A stretch of 64,000 nt of DNA from Solenopsis invicta (taxonomy: Eukaryota; Arthropoda; Insecta; Hymenoptera; Formicidae). The notes beneath the pieces are model-generated. The model saw nothing but the letters and a program-made list of their open reading frames with translations, was not told the origin of the DNA and made no database searches. This document shows, in pieces, positions 39,082 through 49,266 of this stretch (position 1 is its first letter; the number at the start of each line of letters is the position of its first letter). The stretch is from NCBI RefSeq assembly GCF_016802725.1, contig NC_052668.1:12035001-12099000 (forward strand), read 5' to 3'. Both the position numbers and the translations under genes were made by a program.

Positions 39082-40166
39082 GACTCGCCGCTTTAGCAAC
39101 CTCGAAAGGAAAAAAAGCTTGTTTCGTCGTTCGTTCAATACGGACTCGGCTGGAATTATCTCGAATGGAAGTGCCTAATACGTAGCCTGCTCTACTACAT
39201 CGGCAGTACGGCCGTTTTATTAGCAGAATGGTCGTAATTCCAGTCGAAGTTAGTATTACATGAACGTGCTCGGAATGAAGTAAAATCTTCGCGTATTGAC
39301 GCACGATAAATAATCCGTGGGGCCGGCGCACGCCATTATTCCGTGACCGTAATACATCGTGTGCATATAACGTAATATAATTTGCATTAAATCGCGACTA
39401 CTTTCTGCATTGAAGTTAAGCACTGGCGGCATCAAATGCGATCGCTGCTAATTTACAATTCCATCGCATTTACCTCCATAATCGGCGTGGTCGCTCGTGT
39501 AGTTACATCAAATTATTAAAACATTTTTCAGTTGTTGGAACAGCATCGATGTTACAGCGAGCGATATTCGTTTTTATTAGATACAAAATCGAATCCAGTT
39601 TGGATAAAGGTTGGATATCACGTAAAAATACGTGGCACGCGCTCTCGAATAGAAACGGCTCATTTATGATCGTCCACTGATAGTACTGAAACATTAAAGA
39701 CCTTAAATTGAAGCCGGTTGATTAAGTTATGGACATGCTCACGTCGCATGCTTCTAGGGTTAGAAATATTTAATTTCTCGCGTCCCGGATCATTTAATAC
39801 TGCTCTATCCTGGCCCCAGCCAGGTCACGTGGCATCGTGATATAATTACCAGTCCATCTTCGGAGCGTCTATCTCTGTCTAAGCACTGCTACAGGCCGGA
39901 ACCCAAATTGAATCAATCAAGCTTGTATCTGAGCACGTATGTTGCTAATCGAATCGATTCATGTTTCGCCTATACGGAATTTCAACCATCTACCAAAGGA
40001 TTATTCGTCTGTACGTACACATGTACGGATGCGCGGAGCACACGTGTGCTAATGGTTATTGTGCAAAGATATAGCCATAACCACAGAATAATAAGCGACC
40101 ACGCAAGTGTATGGAATACATCCGCGCACGACAATTAATAATACACAATCCGTCACCATTAATTAT
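39082..40166. other. Non-coding stretch
   Basis: No gene or clear repeat recognised. It lies between two transposon insertions. Confidence 0.55.
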
Positions 40167-40598
40167 TAAGATTGGGAAAGTTACTTTATAGTAGTAACTA
40201 GTTACAGTTACACTTTTTTCTCTCTCAAAAAGTAACTAGTTAGTTTCACTAGTTACTTTGAAACTGACGTTACTTCGTTACTTTTTAGTTGCTTTTCTGT
40301 TAATTTTTTGTAATGTTTATGTGTTGGTATTTTTACATTTCTCACATTACTAAATTATTTTACGTACAGTAAACACTCGGTTGCACTGAAAAAAAGATTT
40401 AATAATCATTATCAAATTTGGTAATAGTTATTAAATCCTTTTTTTAGTGTACATCTTAAATTTTGATATAATAAATCACAATTATTTTAGGAGTCTAAAA
40501 TCAAAATGTATTTAATATATTAACTAAAATGATAACTAAATTTATAATAAATCAAGATACACATTTGTGAGATATATTGGATATTAAATATATATATA

Positions 40599-41283
40599 CA
40601 GGGTGCGTCAATAAAGTTTCAAGACTGATCTCAGAACACAAAATTTATTGAACACTTTTGTACATCGGATTAAAATTCTTCAAAATAGATTCCTTGAGAA
40701 ACCACACATCGCTGTCAACGAGATTTCCACTGCTCGTAAGCTCCCTGGAACTCCTCAACCGGAATGCTGTCCAAAACTCTCGTCGAAGCCTTTTAGACCG
40801 CTATGACGGTGTCAAACCGCTTCCCTTTCAGGTGTCTCTTCATCCGGGGAAACAAAAAGAAGTCACTGGGGGCGATGTCGGGGTTATAGGGTGGGTGCGA
40901 CATCGTTGCCACGTTGAACCGAGTCATAACTTCAGTGACGGCGAAGCAGGTGTGAACGAGTTGTTATGGTGGAGCGCCCAGTCGTCTTTCTTCTCCGGGT
41001 GGACGCGGCGGATTTGATCCCTCAAACGTAATACTGGACCACTCCAGCGTAATACTGACCATTGACAGTCTGTCCGGCAGGCAGCGGTCCAAAAGGCTTC
41101 GACGAGAGTTTCGGACAGCATTTCGGTTGAGGAGTTCCAGGGAGCTTACGAGCAGTGGGAATCTCGTTAGCGGCAATGTGTGGTTTCTCAAGAGGCCTAT
41201 TTTGAAGGATTTTAATTCGATGTACAAAAGTGTTCAATAAATTTTGTGTTCTGAAACCAGTCTTGAAATTTTATTGACGCACC

Positions 41284-41286
<3 letters not shown>
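40599..41286 (-). pseudogene. Mariner-derived fold-back: broken transposase fragment with duplicated 3' end
   Basis: The ends are CAGGGTGCGTCAATAAA and its near-perfect inverse, flanked by TA, as in Tc1/mariner elements. On the minus strand the C-terminal half of a mariner transposase can be read in pieces: RRVHPEKKDDWALHHNN, then SHPPYNPDIAPSDFFLFP and MKRHLKGK. The second catalytic Asp, normally in an HHDN motif, is replaced (HHNN). The third, in the PD-APSD motif, is kept. The two lie in different frames and closer than the usual 34 residues, so indels have destroyed the gene. The tail encoding VEEFQGAYEQW occurs twice, once in each arm and in opposite directions. The right arm (about 41083-41286) is thus an inverted copy of the left (40599-40803). 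Inactive; presumably arisen by aberrant transposition. Confidence 0.88.

Positions 41287-41288
<2 letters not shown>

Positions 41289-41341
<53 letters not shown>
41289..41341. repeat. (TA)n microsatellite
   Basis: About 53 bp of pure TA directly against the right end of the mariner fold-back. Mariner elements insert at TA, so the element may have landed in, or seeded, this tract. A shorter TATATATATA precedes its left end. Confidence 0.95.
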
Positions 41342-41343
<2 letters not shown>

Positions 41344-41344
<1 letters not shown>

Positions 41345-41960
41345 TGGAATATATGGCGATTCCTGATTCTGATCTCACAAAGAAAATAAATAAGTACATT
41401 AAAAATAAAACATTCGAAAAAGACAACTTTAAGAAGAGGAAAAGCAATTATAATTCCGCAGAGCTAAACAAAAGAAGAAAATTAACTGCAAATCAAGATA
41501 TAGATGGCGAGAATTCTTCTGATTAGTAGAAAGATGCTACAAAAAGTATCTAAGGATGAGTTTCTCGACACATCGGCATCCTTGAGTTCTACAAATGGCG
41601 AATTGGAATGATACCAATTGACATTCCGGAAGTTCGCGGCTATTCAACGACACTTTCTGGTCAACTACATTTTCGGTAACCCGAGAATTAAAGAAAGCCA
41701 ACCTACCCTTTTGTTCTTGAAAAACCAATCAGTCCAATTCCTAAATTACCAACAAGAAAGAAAGACAAGGCCATACAAACCACCTTCTCCAGGATATCCA
41801 GAGGAACACCATCTCTAGCTACTAAAGAAGTCACAACCTGTACCTGTACCGAAGAGGTTAAGCTTTCTAGATCTTCTTAGAGACCTTCTTGGGTATCAAG
41901 AACTTACCGGGATGATAGGACAACGAGAAGATCATATTGAAGAGACCAAACGACCCTGTT
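41344..41960 (+). pseudogene. Decayed coding-like sequence of unknown origin
   Basis: A 60-codon frame at 41344-41526 reads as a Lys/Asn-rich hydrophilic peptide (TKKINKYIKNK, NKRRKL, DGENSSD) and stops. After the stop the same strand continues with coding-like pieces broken by stops and shifts, for example WRIGMIPIDIPEV at about 41600 and LATKEVTTCTCTEEVKLSR at about 41815-41870, followed by AAATAAAAATAA near 41978. This could be the residue of the host element's own ORF or a retroposed gene fragment. I do not recognise the family. Confidence 0.35.
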
Positions 41961-42406
41961 CAGTGCCATCCCCATTTATAAAATAAAAATAATTTTGATT
42001 AAATTGATTTTTAAATTACATGTTAGCGGATTTTGATTTGCGCTACAGAATATATTGTGAAAAAATTATTCATCAAATTCAAGCTTCATAATAAAATCAT
42101 CGTAAATCATCCAGAGCTTAATTTAGCGAGCGAGCCTTAATGTTTATATGATGACTATTCTCGAAGATGCTTAGTATTTCATTTCATTCTGCTGAGTGCA
42201 GACGAATAACTTTAAATAATGTATAAAGCAACTATAAAAGTAACTACTAGATTAGTTACCAAAAAAATAACTAAGTTTAGATAAAACATCATAGTTATAG
42301 ATAGAATAGATACGGTTATAGATAGAAAAAACATCACAGTTATAGAAAGAAAGTTGCAGTTATTGAAAAAAGTAACCTTAACTAACGAGTTACTTCTCAA
42401 TCTTGC

Positions 42407-42635
42407 ATGGAAAGAACAATTTTGTTGAAGGGCAGTTCTGAAAATAAATAATGAACTATTTAAAAAATTGTATCGGATGTTTAACTTGGTTGTCAGAATG
42501 TCAAAACTGTTTGCGGCAGCTTTATCATACTTGGGCTTTCTACAGAATTATTTTGATGGCCCAACGTAAAATTATTATTTTCTAATTTGTATCTAGCTAA
42601 ATTTTTAGATACTGTATTAAAATTGTTCTTTCCAT
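42407..42635. mobile_element. Small MITE, copy 1
   Basis: ATGGAAAGAACAATTTT at 42407-42423 is the exact reverse complement of 42619-42635. The interior (TTATTTTGATGG, then AATTTGTATCTA and AAATTTTTA) is shared in the same orientation with the element at 44.09-44.30 kb. Length is 229 bp with no ORF. It abuts the GTAAC-rich element and ends about 115 bases before the turtle leader exon. Confidence 0.75.
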
Positions 42636-42751
42636 ATGTTAATTATTATATACATAGATATGCGATAATATTTAATAATATTTAATATTTTTGTTAACAG
42701 ACAAAGTGAGTAAATCTTAGTTACTGACGAATGCACTTGTTCATGTTGCAG

Positions 42752-42879
42752 GTGATGAGAGTGACACATTGCGGGGGTTAAAGTGCCTGTTGAGAACGGC
42801 GAGGAAGTGGCGAGGTTCGTAAAAATCGGCATCGGGGGCGGACGATCCGGGCAGCGGTAGTGGTGGCGGAGCGGCAGGG
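42752..42879 (+). other. tutl: Probable turtle 5' UTR exon
   Basis: A 128-bp segment flanked by a good acceptor (TTCATGTTGCAG ending 42751) and a good donor (CAGGG then GTAAGC from 42880). It is GC-rich against AT-rich surroundings and is the last such exon before the first coding exon. It has stops in all three frames and no ATG that stays open into the next exon, so it is read as untranslated leader. It holds a nine-codon uORF. The upstream source exon is unknown; the CpG-rich block at 7.55-9.56 kb is a candidate. The exon has not been confirmed by any transcript here. Confidence 0.55.
42755..42781 (+). other. Upstream ORF of eight residues in the leader exon
   Basis: The first ATG of the exon opens MRVTHCGG and then TAA. 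Its context (GTG before ATG, A after) gives a purine at -3. If the leader is used, ribosomes meet this before the main start. It is fully upstream, so reinitiation is possible. Confidence 0.4.
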
Positions 42880-43493
42880 GTAAGCAGATTTTATTTACAT
42901 TAACAAGAAAACGAAGTAGAATAAAATCGGATAAGTACGTGGGACTTCGTCTAAAGCTCGCCAAGTCTCGACTACCCAAGCTCAGTCTCCGTTTCCGTAA
43001 AAAGATGGATAATCCGAATTTTACCTTCTCAGTTTAACATACAACTTATCTCTACTAATTCAAATGTAGTTCTTATACGCTTAACATTTTTACGCGAATC
43101 GATACTACCGAGAATCATTTAATCATTGCGTAATGCAAATCAAGGCATGCAAATCGGATTGGAAAATTTGTGAAAAAAAAAGAAATTAAAGTTATTCTCG
43201 ATCATACCCAGATTTACAGAAGTACTCATAAAATCATCATCAGTCATGAAACGTTTCCGAGATGTTGCAATCGTTATTTACTGTCACTTCGTGACATATC
43301 CGCTTCTTTCTGCAGCACGCGCACTATAATTTACGGCTCCTTATTCGTCGCGGGTACTCCTTTCTCGCGCGACATATCGAGCGACTTGTTATTTGCCGGC
43401 TATAGCTCACCTTCCGCGGGGAGATCGGCCGATGATTGTTACCGCCGCGTGTACTATAGCTATAACGCGGACGTCGACCGCTTATACCCACAG
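42880..43493 (+). other. tutl: Putative turtle intron between leader and first coding exon
   Basis: 614 bp from GTAAGC to TTATACCCACAG. An in-frame ATG at 43432 (reading MIVTAAC) lies inside it, and could extend the protein upstream only if the acceptor were not used. Nothing else is recognised. Confidence 0.5.
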
Positions 43494-43498
43494 GTACT

Positions 43499-43609
43499 AT
43501 GGGAGCGGGGGTATGGGGGGCGGAGGAGGGCTACAAGCCACGGACCTCCGGCGAAGGCTCGAGTTCCAGTGCACCGGAGGAACTTGTTCGCAGGGTCTGC
43601 GATCCCTAA
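43499..43609 (+). other. Out-of-frame uORF overlapping the turtle start
   Basis: ATG at 43499 sits 14 bases before the proposed main ATG in a strong context (A at -3, G at +4). It runs 36 codons (starting MGAGVWGAEEG) to TAA at 43607-43609, in a different frame. Because it overlaps the true start it should repress main-frame initiation unless scanning leaks past it. Confidence 0.45.
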
Positions 43610-43667
43610 GGCACGACAGCTACCATGCTACCGAGGAGAACGCCGCGTGTGACGACTACGAGGACAG
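43513..43667 (+). CDS. tutl: Turtle (IgSF9-like) coding exon 1, N-terminal extension
   Basis: The exon spans 43494-43667 (acceptor CCCACAG, donor GACAG then GTAACT). The proposed start is the in-frame ATG at 43513, giving MGGGGGLQATDLRRRLEF and 51 full codons plus two bases. These join the single first base of the next exon to make AGG, so the phase fits exactly. The peptide begins with a Gly run, then is polar with Cys at residues 20, 25 and 46 and an acidic end (CDDYEDR). It has no known domain and would precede the signal sequence by almost 100 residues. The start is chosen because the leader exon offers no in-frame ATG; a start at Met92 in the next exon is the main alternative. Identity rests on the downstream Ig exon. 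Confidence 0.65.
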
Positions 43668-44478
43668 GTAACTGATCGCGGATGTTGCGACAAGGAAACG
43701 CAGTGCATTTGTCCAGCGATCGAGTCCTCCACGCTTCGCACGTTTTTTTCCTGTAGTCCTATTTTAACATTGTCATGATATCCTAATATAAAGTTTGTTT
43801 TCCGCGTTCCGATTGGTTGTAAATTTGTTGATTTAATAATTGTTTAATGGTTTAATTAGTATAAATATGATCATTGTATAATTGGTTCATTATTATGATT
43901 ATTAAATTAAATAATTGTATAATTGGCTAATTATTATAAATATTTATTAAATTTGTGAAAGAATCACTGCGGAAAAATTCGCGCTGTTATGTTCTAGTTA
44001 CTTTAAATATAGCATGCAACGTATATGTAAAATAAAAAAATGAAAGCACTTATAATTTATTTTTTTAATTAGTAACGTTAATACACGGAGAGAAAGAACG
44101 GTTTTGCTAAAAGTTTTAAAAATTTTTTGGACACAGATTTGAAAAAATAATTTGTTAAATCATCAACACGTGAGATACTCAAAATGTTAAAATATCAAAA
44201 TTTTTTGCTCGTATGCTTGAATTTTGTTTATAATTATTTTGATGGTCCATAATTATTTTCAGATTTGTATCTAAATTTTTAAAGAGAAACCGTTCTTTCC
44301 GTACATTCTCTTCATATGACATTCTATGTACGGAAATGAGTAAAAATAATAAAGAAACAAAAAGGTTAAAACTCGCGCGAGAAGATGTAAGAAAAACTCC
44401 AATTAGTGGTCAATAAAATAAGACGCAAGTGTGCTGAGGCAAAATCGCTTATATAGTGAAAGAACGACTTCCACTTAG
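43668..44478 (+). other. tutl: Turtle intron 1 of the coding region
   Basis: 811 bp, GT-AG, AT-rich. It contains MITE copy 2. The acceptor (CGACTTCCACTTAG) is adequate. Splicing joins phase 2 to phase 2. Confidence 0.65.
44084..44304. mobile_element. Small MITE, copy 2
   Basis: Inverted ends: ACACGGAGAGAAAGAACGG on the left, and CCGTTCTTTCCGTA on the right as its near complement. Inside, the run TTATTTTGATGG, ATTTGTATCTA, AAATTTTTA matches copy 1 at 42.4-42.6 kb in the same orientation, although the termini have diverged (ACGG versus ACAA). About 220 bp and no ORF. It lies entirely within the turtle intron. Confidence 0.7.
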
Positions 44479-44804
44479 GAGGACTGACCACGAAGCGATT
44501 CTCGCTTCCGGTCAGCCTACCTGCACAGGCTGCCGGCGGTCGTACAGGCGCCAGGAGAGCGAAGCGGTTGAGAAAAAGGAGACCCTGAAGCGACGCATGC
44601 CCGAATCGGATGAGATCGGTGCGGTGTACCGGAAGCTGCGGCTTTGCCTGGGCCTTTTCGAGCACGACAGTAAAAACGATGAAGCGGAAAAGGATGACAA
44701 AGAGAAGAGGTATCGGTTACGGTGGTGTCGCAGGGGCTTCCGACGAATCGTGGAAGTGGCGACAAGAGCTCTGCTCCTTGGCATCGCGCTTCTCGTCACG
44801 CCAG
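44479..44804 (+). CDS. tutl: Turtle coding exon 2, ending in the signal sequence
   Basis: An uninterrupted frame of 326 bases (residues about 52-161 with the proposed start). It opens RRTDHEAILAS and has a CTGC (CxxC) motif at residues 67-70. A highly charged, probably helical middle follows (RQESEAVEKKETLKRR, KNDEAEKDDKEKRYR), then RRGFRRIVEVATR, then the hydrophobic core ALLLGIALLVTPG. The core is preceded by positive charges, as in a signal peptide or signal anchor, and probable cleavage lies near LCQ-QDAV encoded by the next exon. The exon ends CCAG followed by GCAAGT, a GC-type donor. One leftover base G joins GA of the next exon to give Gly, so the frame is kept. A Met at residue 92 is a possible internal start. 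Confidence 0.78.
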
Positions 44805-47800
44805 GCAAGTATTTTATTTCCATATCCCTTTCTATCTATGTCACATACGAAAGACGTACATGAACGTTTCTGAAAATATATTTATACAAGATTTATCCGT
44901 TTCTATGCGCGAAGAATTCGTTTTGCAAATTTCCGTTGGAGCATTTTAAAAATTGCGCGCAACAAGAATCCAGAATTGGATTTTCTCCCGAACTAGCTTG
45001 GTTGCTAATGCCGCGAGTTGCCGTTATTGCGTTACAACTTCGGAACTATGATAACGCGAGGTCCTGTCGCATCTGGGAACCTCTTCATTTGTCCACGGGC
45101 GCAATCATGCCAGTCTCGCGTTCGTTCCTCAATTAGCGAGGACCGCAAATTAGAGTTCACTAGTTGGCGGGACGTCCGAATGGTCGCTAATGCCGTGGCA
45201 CCGTATCTCACGAAACGGGTCGTTGATTCTCAAATCCGGCGGACCATAGGCGAACACCAGGATGGAGAGCTTGCGGCTCGTAATGGGACGTCGACGGAGA
45301 TCGACAAATGAAGCGAAATAAGCTCGGCCGCGTGATCAGATAATGGGTATCGGGCGAGAATGCCAAGTGCTCGATCTCCTTAAGTCGGGGAAGATGAAGC
45401 GGGTGGCACGAGATAAGCTCAATTTTCGCGACTGTCTCAACTTGCGAAGTTGACTGTGTACACTTCGAGATATCGCTTTGCAAAGAGAACGCAACTAAAT
45501 ACGTCACTGCAGCGAGCTTAGGGATCAAATTGTTTAAAAAAAAAAAACTCGTATATCTTAATCACATCATTTCAGTGAAAGGGTTGGAAGGATTAATGAC
45601 CTTTTTGTCACACAAACATTCGCTCCCGGACCGTTCGTTTGCATGTAATACAAAACGATATGCTATTATTGATAACCAATAATTCCTTTCATTACGATTT
45701 GATGACAGCGTAATGATGAAGGTCGAATTCGTCAATTTTCAATCAGAGATGCGCATCTAGCCAGATAACGGATCTCATTCAAACTCGCAATTTCAAATAA
45801 TCTCTTTTGACATCACGCAGAGCGCAATTCGCACGTTTCAATCTGAAAGAATTTCCCGTTGCAAACCCGAGCCGCATGAATGCACCGTAAAAAGAGACTG
45901 AGTCTTTTATCAGTGCTTTGAGTTAGTTTTGATACGCGACAGCTTGGTCGTTCGACGAAAAATAATTGTCAGTTAAATATGAGACATGGTTATAACTGGG
46001 ACGTGTAAACACAATATCAGTTTTAACGATATATACGTATAATAATATTTGTACATTTTTGGAAATCTTGCCGTGTGTTTTGAAATATGCTCGCGAATCA
46101 TTAATTAGAATCGGGCTGTGAGGGAAGTTGGGGCGCCGTATATTGAATCACAAAATCGTCACGAAAATTACAATTTAAATAAAAGGAGTACAGTTTCACA
46201 GCGCGTGAAATCACAGAGGACAAGTGTTTTTAAACGCGAATCGTGTTCTGTTTTTACAATTATTCTGGTTGAAGTAACACTTTAAACCACGAGAACCTTA
46301 ATCACGTTGCAATGAGATTACCGACGAAGAGTAAAAAATAAAAATGCGCACGACACGCCCGTGTTTCAGATCTTTTTTTTTTTTAGCGCACGCATATTAT
46401 ATGAAAACCCTTATGACGCACGTTACTCTCATCAGTGCAAATTTCATTAAAACTCTAGTCTCTCAGGAAGTCTCATTCAAAATGCATGCTTGACTGCATT
46501 AACGGCACGTATACAACGCTAATATAAAAACTTGCATTAAGTTGTAATTTAAACATACATGATTTTGCTGTTGCAAATAATATGTACATACACACACACA
46601 CACATATATGTACGAGTATATATGGGAAAGTTGTCAAATGCATACCACTTAAGTTATTTTTTATTATATTTCGCATTTGCTACCGTTTTGGATGCAAATC
46701 AACGTTTGAAATTGCAGCTCGATGTTTCAGTCTATTACATGTTAAAACCTTTCCACAAACAAATAATTCCAATAACAAATTAATTCGTTATGAGCTTTTC
46801 TGTATCATGCTGCGAAAAATGATTTAAAAAATTGGTCGCCTAAAGCGCATCTGGGATCTTTTAAATCGTATTATCTTTGAAAATATCACATTTATGAATT
46901 AAAGTAATTAAAAATATGAGGAAAAATTAACTGATATTTATTTTATTAATAATTTATCGAAACAGCGTTCAAATATTGATTAATTGATAAATAGCAATAA
47001 TAAAAAGATAAGAACATCGAAATAAATGGTTTAAATTAATTTTTGTAATTGACATATTTTTTTCAATAGCAATAACTAGTTTTACTATTTTCACTTATCT
47101 TACACCAGTATCATTTGTATTGTAAAATTTGTGATGGTACGAAATAGGAAACTTGATGGAGTTTATAAAAATGTCGATTTAATTTTTATACTAATTGTAA
47201 ATATGTGTGTACAATGAATGTAAAATATTCTACAATAAGTTTTTTTTTTAAGGAAAACAATTCCAAATAAAAATGCATAATTAAGTTATTATCGGCTATA
47301 TAAGTTGACGAAAAATTTACATCAAGCGTAACTGATTTTCTAAAATGCTGCGTGCACAAAACAAAATAGAACTTGTTGTATTTTTGTCTATATTACTTAT
47401 TTCTTATTTTTTACTTTTGTCAATAAATATTGCTCGTATGAAACAAAAATGTAAAATATTGAATAGGTACACATTCAGCAACTTTCCTCTATAATATATA
47501 TAAATTATATAGCAATTGCAATGATCGTTTATTCGAGGAATGATTCTCTCTCTTATTTTTGCGACGCGGAATACTTATTTTATCGAATAGTGACGTCGCC
47601 ATGGCTCGTTTAATATGAAACGTTGCATACGATAAACGGTAAAAAGTGTACATTAAATGTGTGTAAGTACACGCTAAAATGCTGGGGCCACAATTGAAAA
47701 CGCTTATCACAAATGAAATAAATTATCAGGACAGAGTTACTTATATAAAGTGTCATTTTTAATCAAAATCAAACGCTCCAATTAATAATGCTGCGGTCAT

Positions 47801-48292
47801 CCCACGGTGGGGCTTCATTAATTTTCATGGCTATGGTATGTAACATTTTACGCGTATATGCAGGCGAAATAAAATTCACTACGTGCATCGACATGCAATA
47901 TCGGAGTAAATCATTTAAAATATCTGAAATGAAATAATTGAAACAGAACACGCATTTTTGTACGGGTTCTCTTAATTAAATTTTACTCCACTTTTCCGCC
48001 TGCACATTATCGCGTTAACATTTCTACATTTTAATCGAGTCGAACGCGTCTCGACGTTACATTTAAGAATACAACGTGTCGCGATATATGCGCCAATATA
48101 TATTCATATCATCGAAACAGGAAACGCGAGTTTGGTACCAGCTTCCCCTTTTAAGGGCTTCGTGATCACGATAAATTCCTCTTTAGCGTACAATAGCGTG
48201 TCCCGAGTACGAAGCATAACTCTATAAATTCCACGTACTTTGTGCCTCTGTTACACGTGTGAGGACGGGCGATTGCGATTTCTTTCTCATAG

Positions 48293-48553
48293 CGGCCATC
48301 AAAGCGTCGCGAATGGTGGGCCATGAAATTCGATACAAATGACGCGCGCGGTGCCGACCTGGCTGGGAAGTATGTTACCTTTGGTGAAGCCCTTGCTGCG
48401 CACGGGAAAGCCGCGAACCGATCGATCGACAGGCATCAAGATGACGACACTCGACGACAGTATGACCGTGATCGACATTTCGCGACGTTGTCGTCAGCGG
48501 ACAATGTGGAGCATCGAGATCCCGCGGCGATGCCCGTGTTTTTACGCGAATGA
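48293..48553 (+). other. Coding-like open stretch inside the large intron
   Basis: Follows a fair acceptor (GATTTCTTTCTCATAG, ending 48292). It is open for 86 codons: RPSKRREWWAMKFDTN, then GEALAAHGKAANRSIDRH, then DDDTRRQYDRDRHFA, to TGA at 48551. A second + frame (48339-48707) and a minus frame are also open, so composition may explain it. No donor of quality follows. The hydrophilic peptide matches nothing I know. It could be a cryptic or alternative exon, a retroposed fragment, or chance. Confidence 0.2.
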
Positions 48554-48859
48554 CGCACGTGTCGTTGCACGGAGCGCTGCTGCACCGTCGTCGATATGGT
48601 TGCATGTTCTCCCGTCGCGAACATCGCTTTCAACGCGCGTTACTTTCGCGCGCAATACCTCTAAACCGGCGAGTTTACGGCACCACTCGTTAGTGGCAGG
48701 CGGATAAATGCGATTTTCCTTACCGCGTTCTATCTATCTTCTATTTGTTTCCAGACAAGCGGAATTCCTCGCGCGTATGAAAATCGTAATAGCGCGCGTA
48801 AAGTTGATAGTGGCAAACTCGCGCGAAGACAAACCCTTAGAGCGATAGTTCGCTTGCAC

Positions 48860-48898
48860 GAGAGAGGGGGAGGGAGAGAAAGAGAGAGAGAGAGAAAT
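48860..48898. repeat. GA-rich simple repeat
   Basis: Purine tract of GAGAGAGGGGGAGGGAGAG type, then (GA)n; potential GAGA-factor sites within the turtle intron. Confidence 0.85.
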
Positions 48899-49266
48899 TT
48901 TACGTTTTATCGTGGAGTCCGAGCTATGTACATTCACCGGTTTTGTTTATACGAAATAATTAAAACCTATCTTTGAATCCTGAGCTCATTAAGGTAATAG
49001 TATACTCGTTAGCTTGGCTTAATTGTTCTACCTTCCGCTCCATCCAATTGGATACCTCGTGAGCGGAGCCGCCTCAACACACACCTGGCTATTTAGCTTT
49101 ACACGAGGTACAAGCTGATGGAACGGTTCGCTAATTTCACGCTTCGCCGCTATCTGAAAATTCGTTGGCGAAGATGAGGAGCTGCTTCGTGGGCTTGTTT
49201 TAACGTTTTCGTGCTTTCGAGAAGAACCCGACCAGCAAAAACGTACTAAAATACATTAAGTCCTTA

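Larger units (their letters stand above)
40167..42405. mobile_element. Composite element with GTAAC-rich inverted ends
   Basis: The left end begins AAGATTGGGAAAGTTAC and is rich in GTAACTAGTTAC-type words. The right end finishes GAGTTACTTCTCAATCTTG, the approximate reverse complement. Subterminal repeats of GTAAC/GTTAC occur on both sides. A related right end at 21.0 kb shows this is a repeat family. Inside are a mariner fold-back (40599-41286), a TA microsatellite and a decayed ORF. No clear target-site duplication is visible, so superfamily is unassigned. It is a nest of old insertions placed about 350 bases upstream of the turtle leader exon. Confidence 0.5.

Noticed and set aside
43170..43652. 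160-codon + frame overlapping the first turtle coding exon
   Set aside because: It is a different frame from the one that joins correctly to the next exon; it runs through intron and exon without splice support.
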